A stretch of DNA of 64,000 bases from Salinibacterium xinjiangense (lineage in GTDB: Bacteria > Actinomycetota > Actinomycetes > Actinomycetales > Microbacteriaceae): positions 620,001 through 684,000 of the forward strand of contig NZ_BMLC01000001.1 of NCBI RefSeq assembly GCF_014645015.1. Direction: 5' to 3'. How positions within the stretch are numbered: position 1 is the first letter of the stretch; each line of letters begins with the position of its first letter. The position numbers were made by a program, and so were the translations under genes. This document shows, piece by piece, positions 16,625 to 25,268 of this stretch. The notes under the pieces are model-generated. The model did no database searches and had not been told where the DNA came from. It saw only the letters and a list, made by a program, of their open reading frames with translations.

Positions 16625-17463
16625 GAGTATTCCGTTCTCGGTATGTGGATAGCCCCGGTGTCGTAGGTGTTCACCCTGGCGACCTCGGGGCCGAGGAAGC
16701 GTGAGGCCAGGGCGAGAAATGCAGCCTTGTCCGGCCCTGTTGCCTCGAAGGCGTAGGTCGGAGCTTCGGCAGAGTGCCGTTCCAGGTCGTGCGCGACCAG
16801 GGTGCGATACACGTCGTACGCGGTCTCCTCAGCGCTCGAGACGAGTGCCACAGAATCGCCCATGACGTACTGGATCGCGGCCGACATCAGCGGGTAGTGG
16901 GTGCACCCGAGCACGAGGGTATCGATGCCAGCAGCCTTGAGCGGTGCGAGGTACTCCTCGGCGACAGCGAACAATTCGTTGCCGCTGGTGACGCCGGCTT
17001 CAACGAATTCGACGAACCTCGGGCAGGCCTGTGTGAAAAGTTCGAGACCGGATGCCGCGGCAAAGGCATCCTCGTAGGCCTGTGACTTGACCGTCCCGAC
17101 GGTGCCGATCACGCCGACACGATTGTTGCGCGTCTGGCGCACGGCTGCTCGCACCGCGGGCTGGATCACCTCCACCACCGGAATGCCGTAGCCACCGGTG
17201 AAGCGCTCCCGGGCATCCCGCAGCATGGCGGCAGACGCGGTATTGCAGGCGATGACAAGCAGTTTCACTCCGTCGGCCACGAGATCGTCCATCACCTCCA
17301 ACGCATAGCCTCGCACGGCGGCGATGGGCTTCGGGCCGTAGGGCGAATGCTCCGTGTCACCGACGTAGAGGACGGATTCGCGGGGCAGTTGGTCGATGAT
17401 CGCGCGTGCCACCGTGAGACCGCCGACACCGCTGTCGAAGACTCCGATCGGGGCGTTGTTCAC
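16621..17463 (-). CDS. murI: Glutamate racemase
   Basis: 280 residues. It converts L- to D-glutamate for peptidoglycan precursor synthesis. The two catalytic cysteines are visible in [15 protein letters not shown] and [14 protein letters not shown], with the N-terminal [16 protein letters not shown] and [13 protein letters not shown] substrate motifs. The start is GTG at 17463. A TAAGTT -10 lies 6 nt upstream and overlaps the photolyase stop codon, so the murI-rph-rdgB operon may have its own leaderless promoter despite following photolyase by only 9 nt. Confidence 0.95.
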   Translation of the reverse strand: MNNAPIGVFDSGVGGLTVARAIIDQLPRESVLYVGDTEHSPYGPKPIAAVRGYALEVMDDLVADGVKLLVIACNTASAAMLRDARERFTGGYGIPVVEVIQPAVRAAVRQTRNNRVGVIGTVGTVKSQAYEDAFAAASGLELFTQACPRFVEFVEAGVTSGNELFAVAEEYLAPLKAAGIDTLVLGCTHYPLMSAAIQYVMGDSVALVSSAEETAYDVYRTLVAHDLERHSAEAPTYAFEATGPDKAAFLALASRFLGPEVARVNTYDTGAIHIPRTEYS

Positions 17464-17469
17464 ACGCCA

Positions 17470-17475
17470 AACTTA
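17470..17475 (-). promoter_or_regulatory. Candidate -10 of the murI operon
   Basis: TAAGTT on the minus strand, 6 nt before the GTG start of murI, overlapping the stop codon of the upstream photolyase gene. Confidence 0.35.
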
Positions 17476-18936
17476 CAGGCCATCGCGCAGCGCCTCCTGG
17501 TGCACGACCTGCTCCCGGTCTGACAGGCGCTTCAGCCCAGCCAGCGGTTGGGCCATCCGATGGTTGCCGGCGAGCTTCGGCGCCGCGCGGTCGAGGAACG
17601 CCCAGTAGCCAGCGGTGAACGGGCAGGCCTTCGGCCCGAGCCGCACCTTCGGGTCGAAGCGACAACCGCCACAGTGGTCGCTCATCTTGTTGATATAGGC
17701 GCCTCCGGAGGTGTACGGCTTGGTCGCCACGATCCCACCATCCGCGTGCTGCGACATGCCGATGACGTTGGCGGGCATCACCCACGGGGTGCCGTCGACG
17801 AACATGTCGGTAAACCAGCGGTCGAGCTGGACAGGATCGTAGCCACGCTGCAGTGCCCAGTTTCCGATGATCATCAGCCGCTGGATGTGGTGGGCCCAGC
17901 CGTGCCGGTCCACCCCGTCGATGGCATGGTGGAGGCAGTTCGCCTCGATGGATGCCGCGTCGAGCTCGACGAATTCCCGCGGCAGGTCGACAGTCGCCCC
18001 GAGAAAGTTGTTCGAGTGGCGGTAGCCCTCACCGAGGTGCCAGTAGAGGTGCCACACGTAATCACGCCAGCCCATCACCTGCCGCACGAAACCCTCGACG
18101 CTGGCCAACGGCGCCCGACCCGCGCTGTATTCGGCGGCCACGGTGTCGACGACATGACGAGGATCCAGCACGCCGAGGTTCATCGGAACGCTGAGCAGCG
18201 AGTGGGCCATGGTCCAGTCACCCGTGAGCGTGGCATCCTCGAACGGGCCGAAATCATTGAGCCTGCTCGCCACGAAGTCGTCGAGGGCGAGCTGTGCCTC
18301 GGCACCGGTGACGGCGAACCTGCGGGGTTCATCCTGCCCAACGAGATCGACGAGACCCTCGGCCTGCCAGCGGTCGAGGTCGACCCTGACCTCGGCATCG
18401 ATCTCGTCCTCGACGGGCCACCACGGCTCAGGCAGCCCGAGGGTGACGGCACCCTTCGGAGGGGACTTGCGGTTGTCGTGGTCGTAATTCCACTGCCCGC
18501 CTGCCGGTGCATCGCCCTCCATGAGCAGGCCCGTGCGAACCCTCGTGTTCCGATAGAAGTCCTCCATCAACAGCCGACCCTTACGGCCACCGGCCCACAC
18601 GGCGAATTCGGCCTCGGTCGTGATGAAACCACGTGACGGCAGGATCTCGATAGGCCGGGACCTGACGAAGCTGCGCGCCTCATACGAGGTCGGGTCGATG
18701 ACCTCGAGATCGGTACGTCCGTCGATGACCTCGGCGTAGGTGTCCACCTGGTGGAACTCCACCCTCGAGCCGAGCTCAGCGGCCCTGTGGCGAATAGCGG
18801 AAAGCATGACGTGGGCTTTGGCCCGGTGCATCCTGTGACGCCCGAACACCGAGCGGGCTTCGACCAGAAGCATCGGCCCGCCGTCGTCAAAGATGTCGCC
18901 AAGCTGGCCGGCGAAGATAAGGCGCGTTCGATCCAT
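17473..18936 (-). CDS. Cryptochrome/photolyase family protein (FeS-type, PhrB-like)
   Basis: 487 residues. The iron-sulfur bacterial photolyase/cryptochrome group repairs UV lesions ((6-4) photoproducts in PhrB) using FAD. The N-terminal alpha/beta domain starts RTRLIFAGQLGDIF. The helical FAD domain contains RQVMGWRDYVWHLYW and HGWAHHIQRLMIIGNWALQ. The likely 4Fe-4S cysteines are in ANCLHHAID, DHCGGCRFDP and GPKACPFTAGYW (the CxxC pair plus two others). Length is close to PhrB (about 500). It is divergent from pncB with only 22 bp between the start codons. Confidence 0.9.
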   Translation of the reverse strand: MDRTRLIFAGQLGDIFDDGGPMLLVEARSVFGRHRMHRAKAHVMLSAIRHRAAELGSRVEFHQVDTYAEVIDGRTDLEVIDPTSYEARSFVRSRPIEILPSRGFITTEAEFAVWAGGRKGRLLMEDFYRNTRVRTGLLMEGDAPAGGQWNYDHDNRKSPPKGAVTLGLPEPWWPVEDEIDAEVRVDLDRWQAEGLVDLVGQDEPRRFAVTGAEAQLALDDFVASRLNDFGPFEDATLTGDWTMAHSLLSVPMNLGVLDPRHVVDTVAAEYSAGRAPLASVEGFVRQVMGWRDYVWHLYWHLGEGYRHSNNFLGATVDLPREFVELDAASIEANCLHHAIDGVDRHGWAHHIQRLMIIGNWALQRGYDPVQLDRWFTDMFVDGTPWVMPANVIGMSQHADGGIVATKPYTSGGAYINKMSDHCGGCRFDPKVRLGPKACPFTAGYWAFLDRAAPKLAGNHRMAQPLAGLKRLSDREQVVHQEALRDGL

Positions 18937-18942
18937 TCCACG

Positions 18943-18952
18943 AATATATGCT
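18943..18952. promoter_or_regulatory. Overlapping divergent -10 elements
   Basis: On the minus strand TATATT (18943-18948) lies 6 nt before the photolyase ATG. On the plus strand TATGCT (18947-18952) lies 6 nt before the pncB ATG. The two share 2 bp, so the two promoters are probably mutually exclusive and both mRNAs leaderless. Confidence 0.5.
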
Positions 18953-18958
18953 CAATTC

Positions 18959-20263
18959 ATGGGTACAGCACTCCTGACCGACCGCTACGAGCTGACGATG
19001 CTGGATGCCGCGATCGGCAGTGGCACGCACGACCGTGAATGCGTGTTCGAGGTGTTCACGAGGCGGCTACCGAGTTCGCGTCGATACGGCGTCGTCGCTG
19101 GCACCGGACGCCTGCTCTCGCTTATCGAGGAGTTCCGTTTCGGGGATGCCGAGCTGGGCTGGCTGCGCGATAACGCCGTGGTGCGACCCGAGACCGTCGA
19201 TTGGCTGGCCGACTACAGCTTCACCGGCTCCATCAGTGGATATCGCGAAGGGGAACTGTTCTTCGCGGGCTCCCCCATCCTGGTCATCGATGGATCGTTC
19301 GCCGAGGCCGTGCTGCTCGAAACCCTCACCCTCAGCGTGCTCAACTACGACTCTGCGGTGGCCTCCGCCGCGGCGAGGATGGTATCCGCCGCATCCGGAA
19401 GGCCGCTGGTCGAGATGGGATCACGCCGCACTGGCGAGCGTTCGGCGGTCGCCGCGGCGAGAGCGGCATTCATCGCCGGCTTCATCGCCACCAGCAACCT
19501 CGAGGCGGGCAGGAGCTGGGGTATTCCCACCATGGGAACCGCCGCGCACTCATTCACACTGCTGCACGACAGCGAGGAGGCTGCCTTCCAGGCGCAGGTT
19601 GACGCGCTCGGGCCTGCGACCACACTGCTTGTCGACACGAACGACATAGCGTCGGGAGTGGAACTCGCGGTCAGGGTCGCCGGCACCGCTCTCGGTGCCG
19701 TGCGCATTGACTCAGGCGACCTGCCCGTGCAGGTCGCCGCCGTACGGGCACAGCTCGACTCACTCGGGGCGACAGGCACACGCATCACCGTCACCAACGA
19801 CCTCGACGAGTACACGATCGCGTCCCTCAGGGCGGCCCCGGTCGACTCGTACGGAGTCGGAACCTCACTGGTCACGGGATCCGGTCATCCCGCATCGGGC
19901 ATGGTCTACAAGCTCGTCTCACACCGCGATTCGGCGGGAAACTGGGTCAACGTCGAGAAGAAGTCGGCGGGGAAGGCCACCGTGGGCGGGCGCAAGTTCC
20001 CGGTCAGGTCGCTAAGCAACGGGGTGGCGGTCGCCGAGACCATTTATGTGGATTCCGCTCCCGACGCCAACTCCAGCGAACGCACACTGCTTGCCGACCT
20101 CGTCACCGCGGGAACCGCCGACCAGCGGTACATTGGGGCCGCGGGTACCGCGCTTGCGCGCATCCATCACGCGTCGGCCATCAACGAACTGCCCGACGAC
20201 GCCTTCAGGCTCAGCCGCGGCGAACCCGTCATCCCGACGGACTACCGCCGGGGCATTACTTGA
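18959..20263 (+). CDS. pncB: Nicotinate phosphoribosyltransferase
   Basis: 434 residues from the ATG at 18959 (MGTALLTDRYELTMLDAAIG). It makes nicotinate mononucleotide from nicotinate and PRPP in NAD salvage. Family motifs are LTDRYELTMLDAA, RRLPSSRRYGVVAGTGRLL, PLVEMGSRRTGERSAVAAARAAFIAGF, TSNLEAGRSWGIPTMGTAAHS and GAVRIDSGDL. The latter two bind the phosphoribosyl part. Its stop overlaps the convergent DUF3039 gene by 8 bp. It works in the same pathway as nadE at 37304-38131. Confidence 0.93.
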   Translation: MGTALLTDRYELTMLDAAIGSGTHDRECVFEVFTRRLPSSRRYGVVAGTGRLLSLIEEFRFGDAELGWLRDNAVVRPETVDWLADYSFTGSISGYREGELFFAGSPILVIDGSFAEAVLLETLTLSVLNYDSAVASAAARMVSAASGRPLVEMGSRRTGERSAVAAARAAFIAGFIATSNLEAGRSWGIPTMGTAAHSFTLLHDSEEAAFQAQVDALGPATTLLVDTNDIASGVELAVRVAGTALGAVRIDSGDLPVQVAAVRAQLDSLGATGTRITVTNDLDEYTIASLRAAPVDSYGVGTSLVTGSGHPASGMVYKLVSHRDSAGNWVNVEKKSAGKATVGGRKFPVRSLSNGVAVAETIYVDSAPDANSSERTLLADLVTAGTADQRYIGAAGTALARIHHASAINELPDDAFRLSRGEPVIPTDYRRGIT

Positions 20264-20537
20264 GGGTTTCGTAGATCTCTTTGCAGGTCGGGCAGACGGG
20301 GAACTTTTGCGGATCGCGACCGGGCACCCAGAGCTTGCCGCACAGCGCGAGCACCGGCTTGCCCGACAGCGCGGATTCCATGATCTTGTTCTTGGGCGCG
20401 TAGTGCGAGAAACGTTCGTGATCGCCCTCTTCGACCTGCTCCTGCTGGATCAGCTCCTCGAGCTCGCGATCGAGAGTGTCGGTGCCACCGCCTGCGCCGC
20501 CCACTCCAGGATCTGACATGCGAAAAGAATCAACCAT
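20256..20537 (-). CDS. DUF3039 family protein
   Basis: 93 residues (87 if the ATG at 20519 is used). It is a conserved actinobacterial family of unknown function. The centre reads HERFSHYAPKNKIMESAL, followed by GKPVLALCGKLWVPGRDP and a C-terminal FPVCPTCKEIYETLK. Three cysteines (one CxxC) suggest a small zinc-binding module. The longer start is favoured because TAGAAT sits 6 nt before it, which would give a leaderless message, and there is no ribosome site before either ATG. Confidence 0.88.
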   Translation of the reverse strand: MVDSFRMSDPGVGGAGGGTDTLDRELEELIQQEQVEEGDHERFSHYAPKNKIMESALSGKPVLALCGKLWVPGRDPQKFPVCPTCKEIYETLK

Positions 20538-20543
20538 GTTCCG

Positions 20544-20549
20544 ATTCTA
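20544..20549 (-). promoter_or_regulatory. Candidate -10 of the DUF3039 gene
   Basis: TAGAAT on the minus strand, one mismatch from TATAAT, 6 nt before the ATG at 20537. Confidence 0.5.
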
Positions 20550-20581
20550 GTTGCGCCACCCCGATCCCGGAGGGGAGAGGA

Positions 20582-22156
20582 CTAGTTGCGCAGGGTGAAC
20601 GCGAGCAGCTCAGGTCCACGCCTGCTCACGATATAGCCGCCCAGGAAAATTCCCACGACGAGCACAACCAGGCCGATGGCGACGCCGGAACCCAGGGCCC
20701 ACAGCTGCCACTCGTTGCCGGGCTCGATGGTCGACAACACCATCAGCCACACGACGGGAGCCGCCAGCAGGATGGTCATGACGAACGACAGTGACTGGAC
20801 GATAGAGCCGGCCGCACCGACGGCCTGCGGCTGCGCGAACGGGCTGTCACCCGGGTGCACTGCAGGGTACGGGAACGCTGCGGAAACGAGGCTGGAGATT
20901 CCGAGGCCCGAGAGCAGCAGGCAGGCGCTCAGTCCGATGAGTCCCGGCAGGGTGCCTTGGTCACCGGAGATGACAACGGTGACGACGCTGCCAATGACCA
21001 CGAGCGGGATTCCAAGCAACAGCGCGGGGACGATGCGACCCCCACGGTCATCCACACCCCGAGTATTGGATGCGACGTGCACCCAGAATGCCGAGCTGTC
21101 GTGAGCGACGTCGTTGTGCAGGGTCCACCCGAGAAACAGGCACATCACCGGAACCGGAACCCACACGATGTATTCACCGGGCACCCCACCGACAAGCAGG
21201 GCAGCAACCAGGACGAACGGGATGATCGGAATCACGGCGAGCGAGACCCCGTAACGGGAGTCGCGCCCCCAGTAGGTGAGGCTTCTGGCAGCGATTGCTC
21301 CGGCCGGCGTTGCCGGAAGTCGAGCGAACCAACCGAGGCTGGAGCGGGGTCGCGCACCAGGGTCTCGGCCCGGTCGAACGAGCATGAAGGCGACAAGCGC
21401 GCGCCACGCAAACCACAACACCGCGAGGAAGACGGCAGAGATGAGGAGCTTGGCCGCCGCCTGCCCACCGAACCCGAGCGCGGTATCGCCCGGGGCACTG
21501 AGTGCTGAACCGAGCGGGGTCCATTCGGCGATCGATGCGATGCGGCGCATGATCGGCAGCACCTGGCTCTGCCAGTCGAAGGTCGCCAGGGTGGCGGTCG
21601 CGATGCCGCCGACGACCAGCACACCGACAGCGATGTTGCCCACACCGTCACGGGCACGACTGCTCGACAGGAACGTCGATGACAGTGCCATCGATATCCT
21701 CGACGCGAGCACACAGGTCGGAACGATCACGATCGCGCTCAGGATCGCGACGAGCACGGGAAGCGGTCCACGACTCCACGTCGCGATCTGGGTAATCGCG
21801 AGCACGACGGCCGCGAAGGTGGGCAGGCTCACGCTCGCAGCGACCGCCAGCCGGAACGCCAGCGATGTCACCGGGATCCCCAGGAGAGCGAACCGGCGAG
21901 GGTCGATGGTGTCATCGATGCTCAACGCCAGCGGAAGAGTGAGAAAACCGAGCACCACGGCCGACCCGATGACGACGACCAGCACCCTCGCAACATCCGG
22001 CGTCGCGGAACGGAGGTCGATCAGTCCCGCCGCGAGCACGATCGTCGCGGTGATTCCCCAAAGCAGAGTGAGCACCATTCCGAACCGCTGCGCAGGACCG
22101 CGCCTGAACGTATTGGCGACGATGCTCAGCTTCAGTTGGAGAAACTGTGCAACCAC
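20582..22156 (-). CDS. ABC transporter permease
   Basis: 524 residues with about 12 hydrophobic segments, e.g. FGMVLTLLWGITATIVLAAG near the N-terminus and VAIGLVVLVVGIFLGGYIVS near the C-terminus. It has the organisation of large ABC-2-type exporters of actinobacteria. Its start overlaps the 3' end of the ATP-binding gene by 25 bp, so the two form an exporter pair. Cytoplasmic loops are basic (e.g. RPGRDPGARPRSS). The exported substrate is unknown; the neighbouring wall-polymer genes are on the other side of the ATPase and do not prove a link. Confidence 0.8.
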   Translation of the reverse strand: MVAQFLQLKLSIVANTFRRGPAQRFGMVLTLLWGITATIVLAAGLIDLRSATPDVARVLVVVIGSAVVLGFLTLPLALSIDDTIDPRRFALLGIPVTSLAFRLAVAASVSLPTFAAVVLAITQIATWSRGPLPVLVAILSAIVIVPTCVLASRISMALSSTFLSSSRARDGVGNIAVGVLVVGGIATATLATFDWQSQVLPIMRRIASIAEWTPLGSALSAPGDTALGFGGQAAAKLLISAVFLAVLWFAWRALVAFMLVRPGRDPGARPRSSLGWFARLPATPAGAIAARSLTYWGRDSRYGVSLAVIPIIPFVLVAALLVGGVPGEYIVWVPVPVMCLFLGWTLHNDVAHDSSAFWVHVASNTRGVDDRGGRIVPALLLGIPLVVIGSVVTVVISGDQGTLPGLIGLSACLLLSGLGISSLVSAAFPYPAVHPGDSPFAQPQAVGAAGSIVQSLSFVMTILLAAPVVWLMVLSTIEPGNEWQLWALGSGVAIGLVVLVVGIFLGGYIVSRRGPELLAFTLRN

Positions 22157-24237
22157 TGCAGCCCCTCCGAAACCTCCACGCCACCGGCCAGCTCGATGAA
22201 TCGGGCTTCCAGCGACTTGCCGCCCCTGACCTCATCGATGGTCCCGTCGGCAAGGATCTGCCCGTTGACGACCACTGCGACGTGGTCGCACATGCGCTGC
22301 ACCATATCCATGCTGTGGCTCGAGAGCACCACGGTTCCGCCAGCCGCGGCATAGTTCTTTAGTATCTCGGTCACCGTGGCCGCTGAGACCGGATCGACGG
22401 ACTCGAACGGCTCGTCGAGCACGAGCATCCGGGGGGAATGGATCATCGCGGCGGCGAGCGCGATCTTCTTCGTCATCCCCGCCGAATAATCGGTGACGAG
22501 TCGCCCCATCGACTCCTCAAGCCCGAAGGCCTGCGCCAGGTCGGCGCTGCGTTTGCGGACCACTGCCGCGTCGAGACCACGGAGAATTCCCGAGTAGTAC
22601 AGCAGCTGTGCCCCGGTGAGCCGGTCGAACAGCCGCAGACGGTCCGGCAACACACCCATATGTCGTTTGGCCGCAACCGGATCGCTCCACACATCAGTTC
22701 CGTGCACGATGACGCTGCCCGAGTCAGGGCGAAGCAGCCCGGTGATCATCGACAGCGTGGTTGTCTTGCCTGCCCCGTTCGGTCCGACGATTCCGTAGAA
22801 GTCCCCTGCCCCGACCTCGAGATCGATCGACGCGACCGCGATGGTGTCGTCGAATCGCTTGGAAAGCCCAGTGACCGACAGAACGACATCATGCTTCCGT
22901 GTGTGCGCGGATGCTTCGACCGAAGGCTCGACGGAGGTGTTTTCCGGGATCTTGACCTGGGTCCTAGTCGAGCTGTAAGCCGGGGTCTCGACATCGGGAT
23001 CTTCCGAGGTCCTCGCGAGTTCCGCAATCGCCTGGGCTTCAGCGACCTTCGAAGCCCTCGTCACCCGGGCCGCTGCGAGCAATGCGCGCAATTCGGTAAC
23101 GCGGGCCTGGGAAGCAGACCCCACGCGCCTCGCCCAGGCCGACGCATTGGCCAGAACCGCCTGGGTTGCGCTCGGACCCTCGTTCGTCCTGAGAGTATCT
23201 CCGATGGATTCAGCAGGCTGTTCTGAAGGCTCGTGAGCGTGTAACTCGTCGGTGCCGGTATCACGGGTGGCTGGCTCACGGGTGACAGGCTTATCGGTGA
23301 CCGGCTTATCGGTGACCGGCTTATCGGTATCCGACTCGTCGATGACCGGCTCGTCGATGACCAGCACATCGGTGATCGGCTCATGGATGAGCGGCATTTC
23401 AGGGTCCGGTATTTCAGGGTCCGGTATTTCAGAGCCCGATATTTCAGGGTCCCTGTCGTCGACCACGGGAACTTCCGCGGCTGTCTCGTCGGCGATCGGC
23501 GCCGTGGGCGCCAGTGCCTCGGGCGCCAGTGCTTCGGGGGCGGACGCCTCCACAGCCGGTGCGTCGGGCGCCAGTGCCCCGGGAGCCGGCGTCGCGCTGA
23601 CAGGCTTCCGGGCAGCGGGAGCCTTGCGCGGCGCGGCAGTCTTCGGCGCGGCACTCTCCGGCGCGGAAGCCTTCGGTGCGGCAGTTTTCGATGCGGCAGC
23701 CTTCGGTGCGGCAGTCTTCGATGCGGCAGCCTTCGGTGCGGCAGTCTTCGGTGCGGCCGGGCGCTTCGAGGCCGGGGTCGTCGAGCGAGGAGCGGTCGTG
23801 CGAGGTGTTGGGGGATTCTTCCCAGCAGGAGTCGCTGTCGCGTCCGCCGCGATTTTGGATACTGCAACAGATTTCGCGGACGGCTTGCGCGGCGTCGCGG
23901 GTCTCGGCGTCGCGGGTGTTGGGGTCGCGGTCGCTCGAACGGACCTGGGTGTCACCTGAGCGTCACCCGTCCCCGCGTCTGGTGCCACGCCCTCCTCGGA
24001 TGCGCTCGAGGATGCCGTGGCTGAAGGCGCCCCGGACGCCGCAGTCGAGCGGGGCGCAGACGGCGTGCGCGGAGTAGACGGCTTGCGCGGCGCTGCTGGC
24101 TTCCGGGGTGCAGAAGTCCGCGGTACCGCGGGCTTTCTTGGTGACGATGCACGCGGCGAAACGGCGGGCGAGGCATCCGTTTCAGATGCCGGAATCTGCG
24201 GCGTTTCGCCCTCGTTGAATTCTGGGGCATTTTCCAC
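22132..24237 (-). CDS. ABC transporter ATP-binding protein with long repeat-rich N-terminal extension
   Basis: 701 residues. The C-terminal about 260 residues form a normal ATPase: Walker A in YGIVGPNGAGKTTTLSM, signature DYSAGMTKKIALAAAMI, Walker B RMLVLDEPFESVD and the switch His in VVLSSHSMDM. The first about 430 residues are unlike other ABC ATPases: an Ala/Pro/Lys/Thr-rich tract with decapeptide repeats (KTAAPKAAAS), then an acidic tract of Pro-containing pentapeptide repeats (DKPVT, EIPDP), then helical RASKVAEAQAIAELARTSED. The gene could in principle start further in, but codon usage remains coding-like throughout. An ATG with AGGTGGA upstream supports the long form. It is paired with the permease downstream. 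Confidence 0.82.
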   Translation of the reverse strand: MENAPEFNEGETPQIPASETDASPAVSPRASSPRKPAVPRTSAPRKPAAPRKPSTPRTPSAPRSTAASGAPSATASSSASEEGVAPDAGTGDAQVTPRSVRATATPTPATPRPATPRKPSAKSVAVSKIAADATATPAGKNPPTPRTTAPRSTTPASKRPAAPKTAAPKAAASKTAAPKAAASKTAAPKASAPESAAPKTAAPRKAPAARKPVSATPAPGALAPDAPAVEASAPEALAPEALAPTAPIADETAAEVPVVDDRDPEISGSEIPDPEIPDPEMPLIHEPITDVLVIDEPVIDESDTDKPVTDKPVTDKPVTREPATRDTGTDELHAHEPSEQPAESIGDTLRTNEGPSATQAVLANASAWARRVGSASQARVTELRALLAAARVTRASKVAEAQAIAELARTSEDPDVETPAYSSTRTQVKIPENTSVEPSVEASAHTRKHDVVLSVTGLSKRFDDTIAVASIDLEVGAGDFYGIVGPNGAGKTTTLSMITGLLRPDSGSVIVHGTDVWSDPVAAKRHMGVLPDRLRLFDRLTGAQLLYYSGILRGLDAAVVRKRSADLAQAFGLEESMGRLVTDYSAGMTKKIALAAAMIHSPRMLVLDEPFESVDPVSAATVTEILKNYAAAGGTVVLSSHSMDMVQRMCDHVAVVVNGQILADGTIDEVRGGKSLEARFIELAGGVEVSEGLQWLHSFSN
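23281..23460. repeat. 15-bp tandem repeats coding for Pro-containing pentapeptides
   Basis: There are twelve 15-bp units in phase. The first eight resemble ggtgaccggcttatc and the next four resemble agggtccggtatttc. They code for acidic pentapeptides such as DKPVT and EIPDP in the ABC ATPase extension. Confidence 0.8.
23641..23760. repeat. 30-bp tandem repeats coding for Ala/Lys/Pro decapeptides
   Basis: Four 30-bp units, of which the units at 23671 and 23701 differ at one position. They encode KTAAPKAAAS-type decapeptides. Unit number may vary between strains. Confidence 0.8.
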
Positions 24238-24446
24238 CTATCGAGCGTATCAAGCCTCGTCATCGTGTGGACGCGATCACAAACGCACAACAAACCCGAA
24301 CTTTTCCTGACACTTTCACTCTGCACAGGTAATGTGGAGAGAAGCACAACGGCGTGTCCTGACTGAAAATCATCGGTGAACATCGAGCAAACTCTGATTT
24401 CACTCGAAATTACTATTCTTTTGCAGAGACTACCTAGGAGCTCAAC

Positions 24447-25139
24447 GTGACCACGCAGATCGTCATCCTGGCGGCCGGTATGGGCAGTCGACTCGGTCGA
24501 TCCCTTCCGAAGCCCCTCACCGAGCTTGCCGATGGCCGCACCATCATGGGCCAGCAGTTCGACAACATCCGTCACGCATTCGGCAACGCTGCGAAGGTGA
24601 CTGTGGTTGTGGGATACAAGCTCGAGCACATCATCGAAGCGTTTCCCGAGGCCTCGTTCGTCTATAACGAACAGTACGACCAGACCAATACTTCGAAAAG
24701 CCTGATGCGGGCGTTGCAGGCATCGGCACCCGGTGGGGTTCTCTGGATGAACGGGGACGTCGTGTTCGACCCCACCGCTCTCGAGCGTGCGGCACGACTG
24801 GTCGCACGCGACCAATCGTTCGTGTCAGTCAACACGGCTCGTGTCTCTGACGAGGAAGTGAAATACACGACAGACGCCGAGGGCTACATCCGGGAGCTCT
24901 CCAAGACCGTCAAGAACGGCCTGGGCGAAGCTGTCGGCATTAACTACATCTCCCGCGACGACAAGGCAGTGCTCCTGCGCCAACTCAAGCGCGTCGGCGA
25001 TCAGGACTACTTCGAACGCGGCATCGAGCTTGCCATCGAGCAGGACCGCATGCTCGTCGAGCCGATCGACATCTCCGATCTGTATGCGGTCGAAATCGAC
25101 TTCGCTGAAGACCTCGAGCGCGCAAACCTCTTCGTCTAG
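24447..25139 (+). CDS. Nucleotidyltransferase, LicC-like (phosphocholine cytidylyltransferase family)
   Basis: 230 residues. The N-terminal nucleotide-binding motif is VILAAGMGSRLGRSLPKPLTEL (GxGxRLG...PKP), with the metal-binding Asp in LWMNGDVVFDP and a C-terminal ISDLYAVEIDFAEDLERA (ExD...). This pattern matches LicC and sugar-1-phosphate nucleotidyltransferases, which activate phosphocholine or a sugar phosphate as CDP/UDP derivative. Placed before a TagG/TagH-like exporter and near TagF-like and CDP-alcohol genes, it probably makes an activated building block for a surface polymer. It starts at GTG 24447, 6 nt after AGGAG. The donor nucleotide and substrate are not determined. Confidence 0.8.
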   Translation: MTTQIVILAAGMGSRLGRSLPKPLTELADGRTIMGQQFDNIRHAFGNAAKVTVVVGYKLEHIIEAFPEASFVYNEQYDQTNTSKSLMRALQASAPGGVLWMNGDVVFDPTALERAARLVARDQSFVSVNTARVSDEEVKYTTDAEGYIRELSKTVKNGLGEAVGINYISRDDKAVLLRQLKRVGDQDYFERGIELAIEQDRMLVEPIDISDLYAVEIDFAEDLERANLFV

Positions 25140-25255
25140 CCAGAACCGGCCAGACCCGCGGGTCGAGCGTGCCGAGCCCTCACCCGCTGTCGACGCGTGG
25201 GTGAGATCTCGGCAGGCTCGATCCGCAGGAGTCATGGTCACAGCGCGGGACACCA

Positions 25256-25261
25256 TACGAT
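25256..25261 (+). promoter_or_regulatory. Candidate -10 of a leaderless promoter
   Basis: TACGAT, 7 nt before the GTG at 25269 of the polysaccharide exporter permease. Confidence 0.4.
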
Positions 25262-25268
25262 AGAGCCC

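Noticed and set aside
17548-18636. 362-codon frame antisense to the photolyase
   Set aside because: It lies opposite conserved FAD- and FeS-binding motifs and has no domain of its own.
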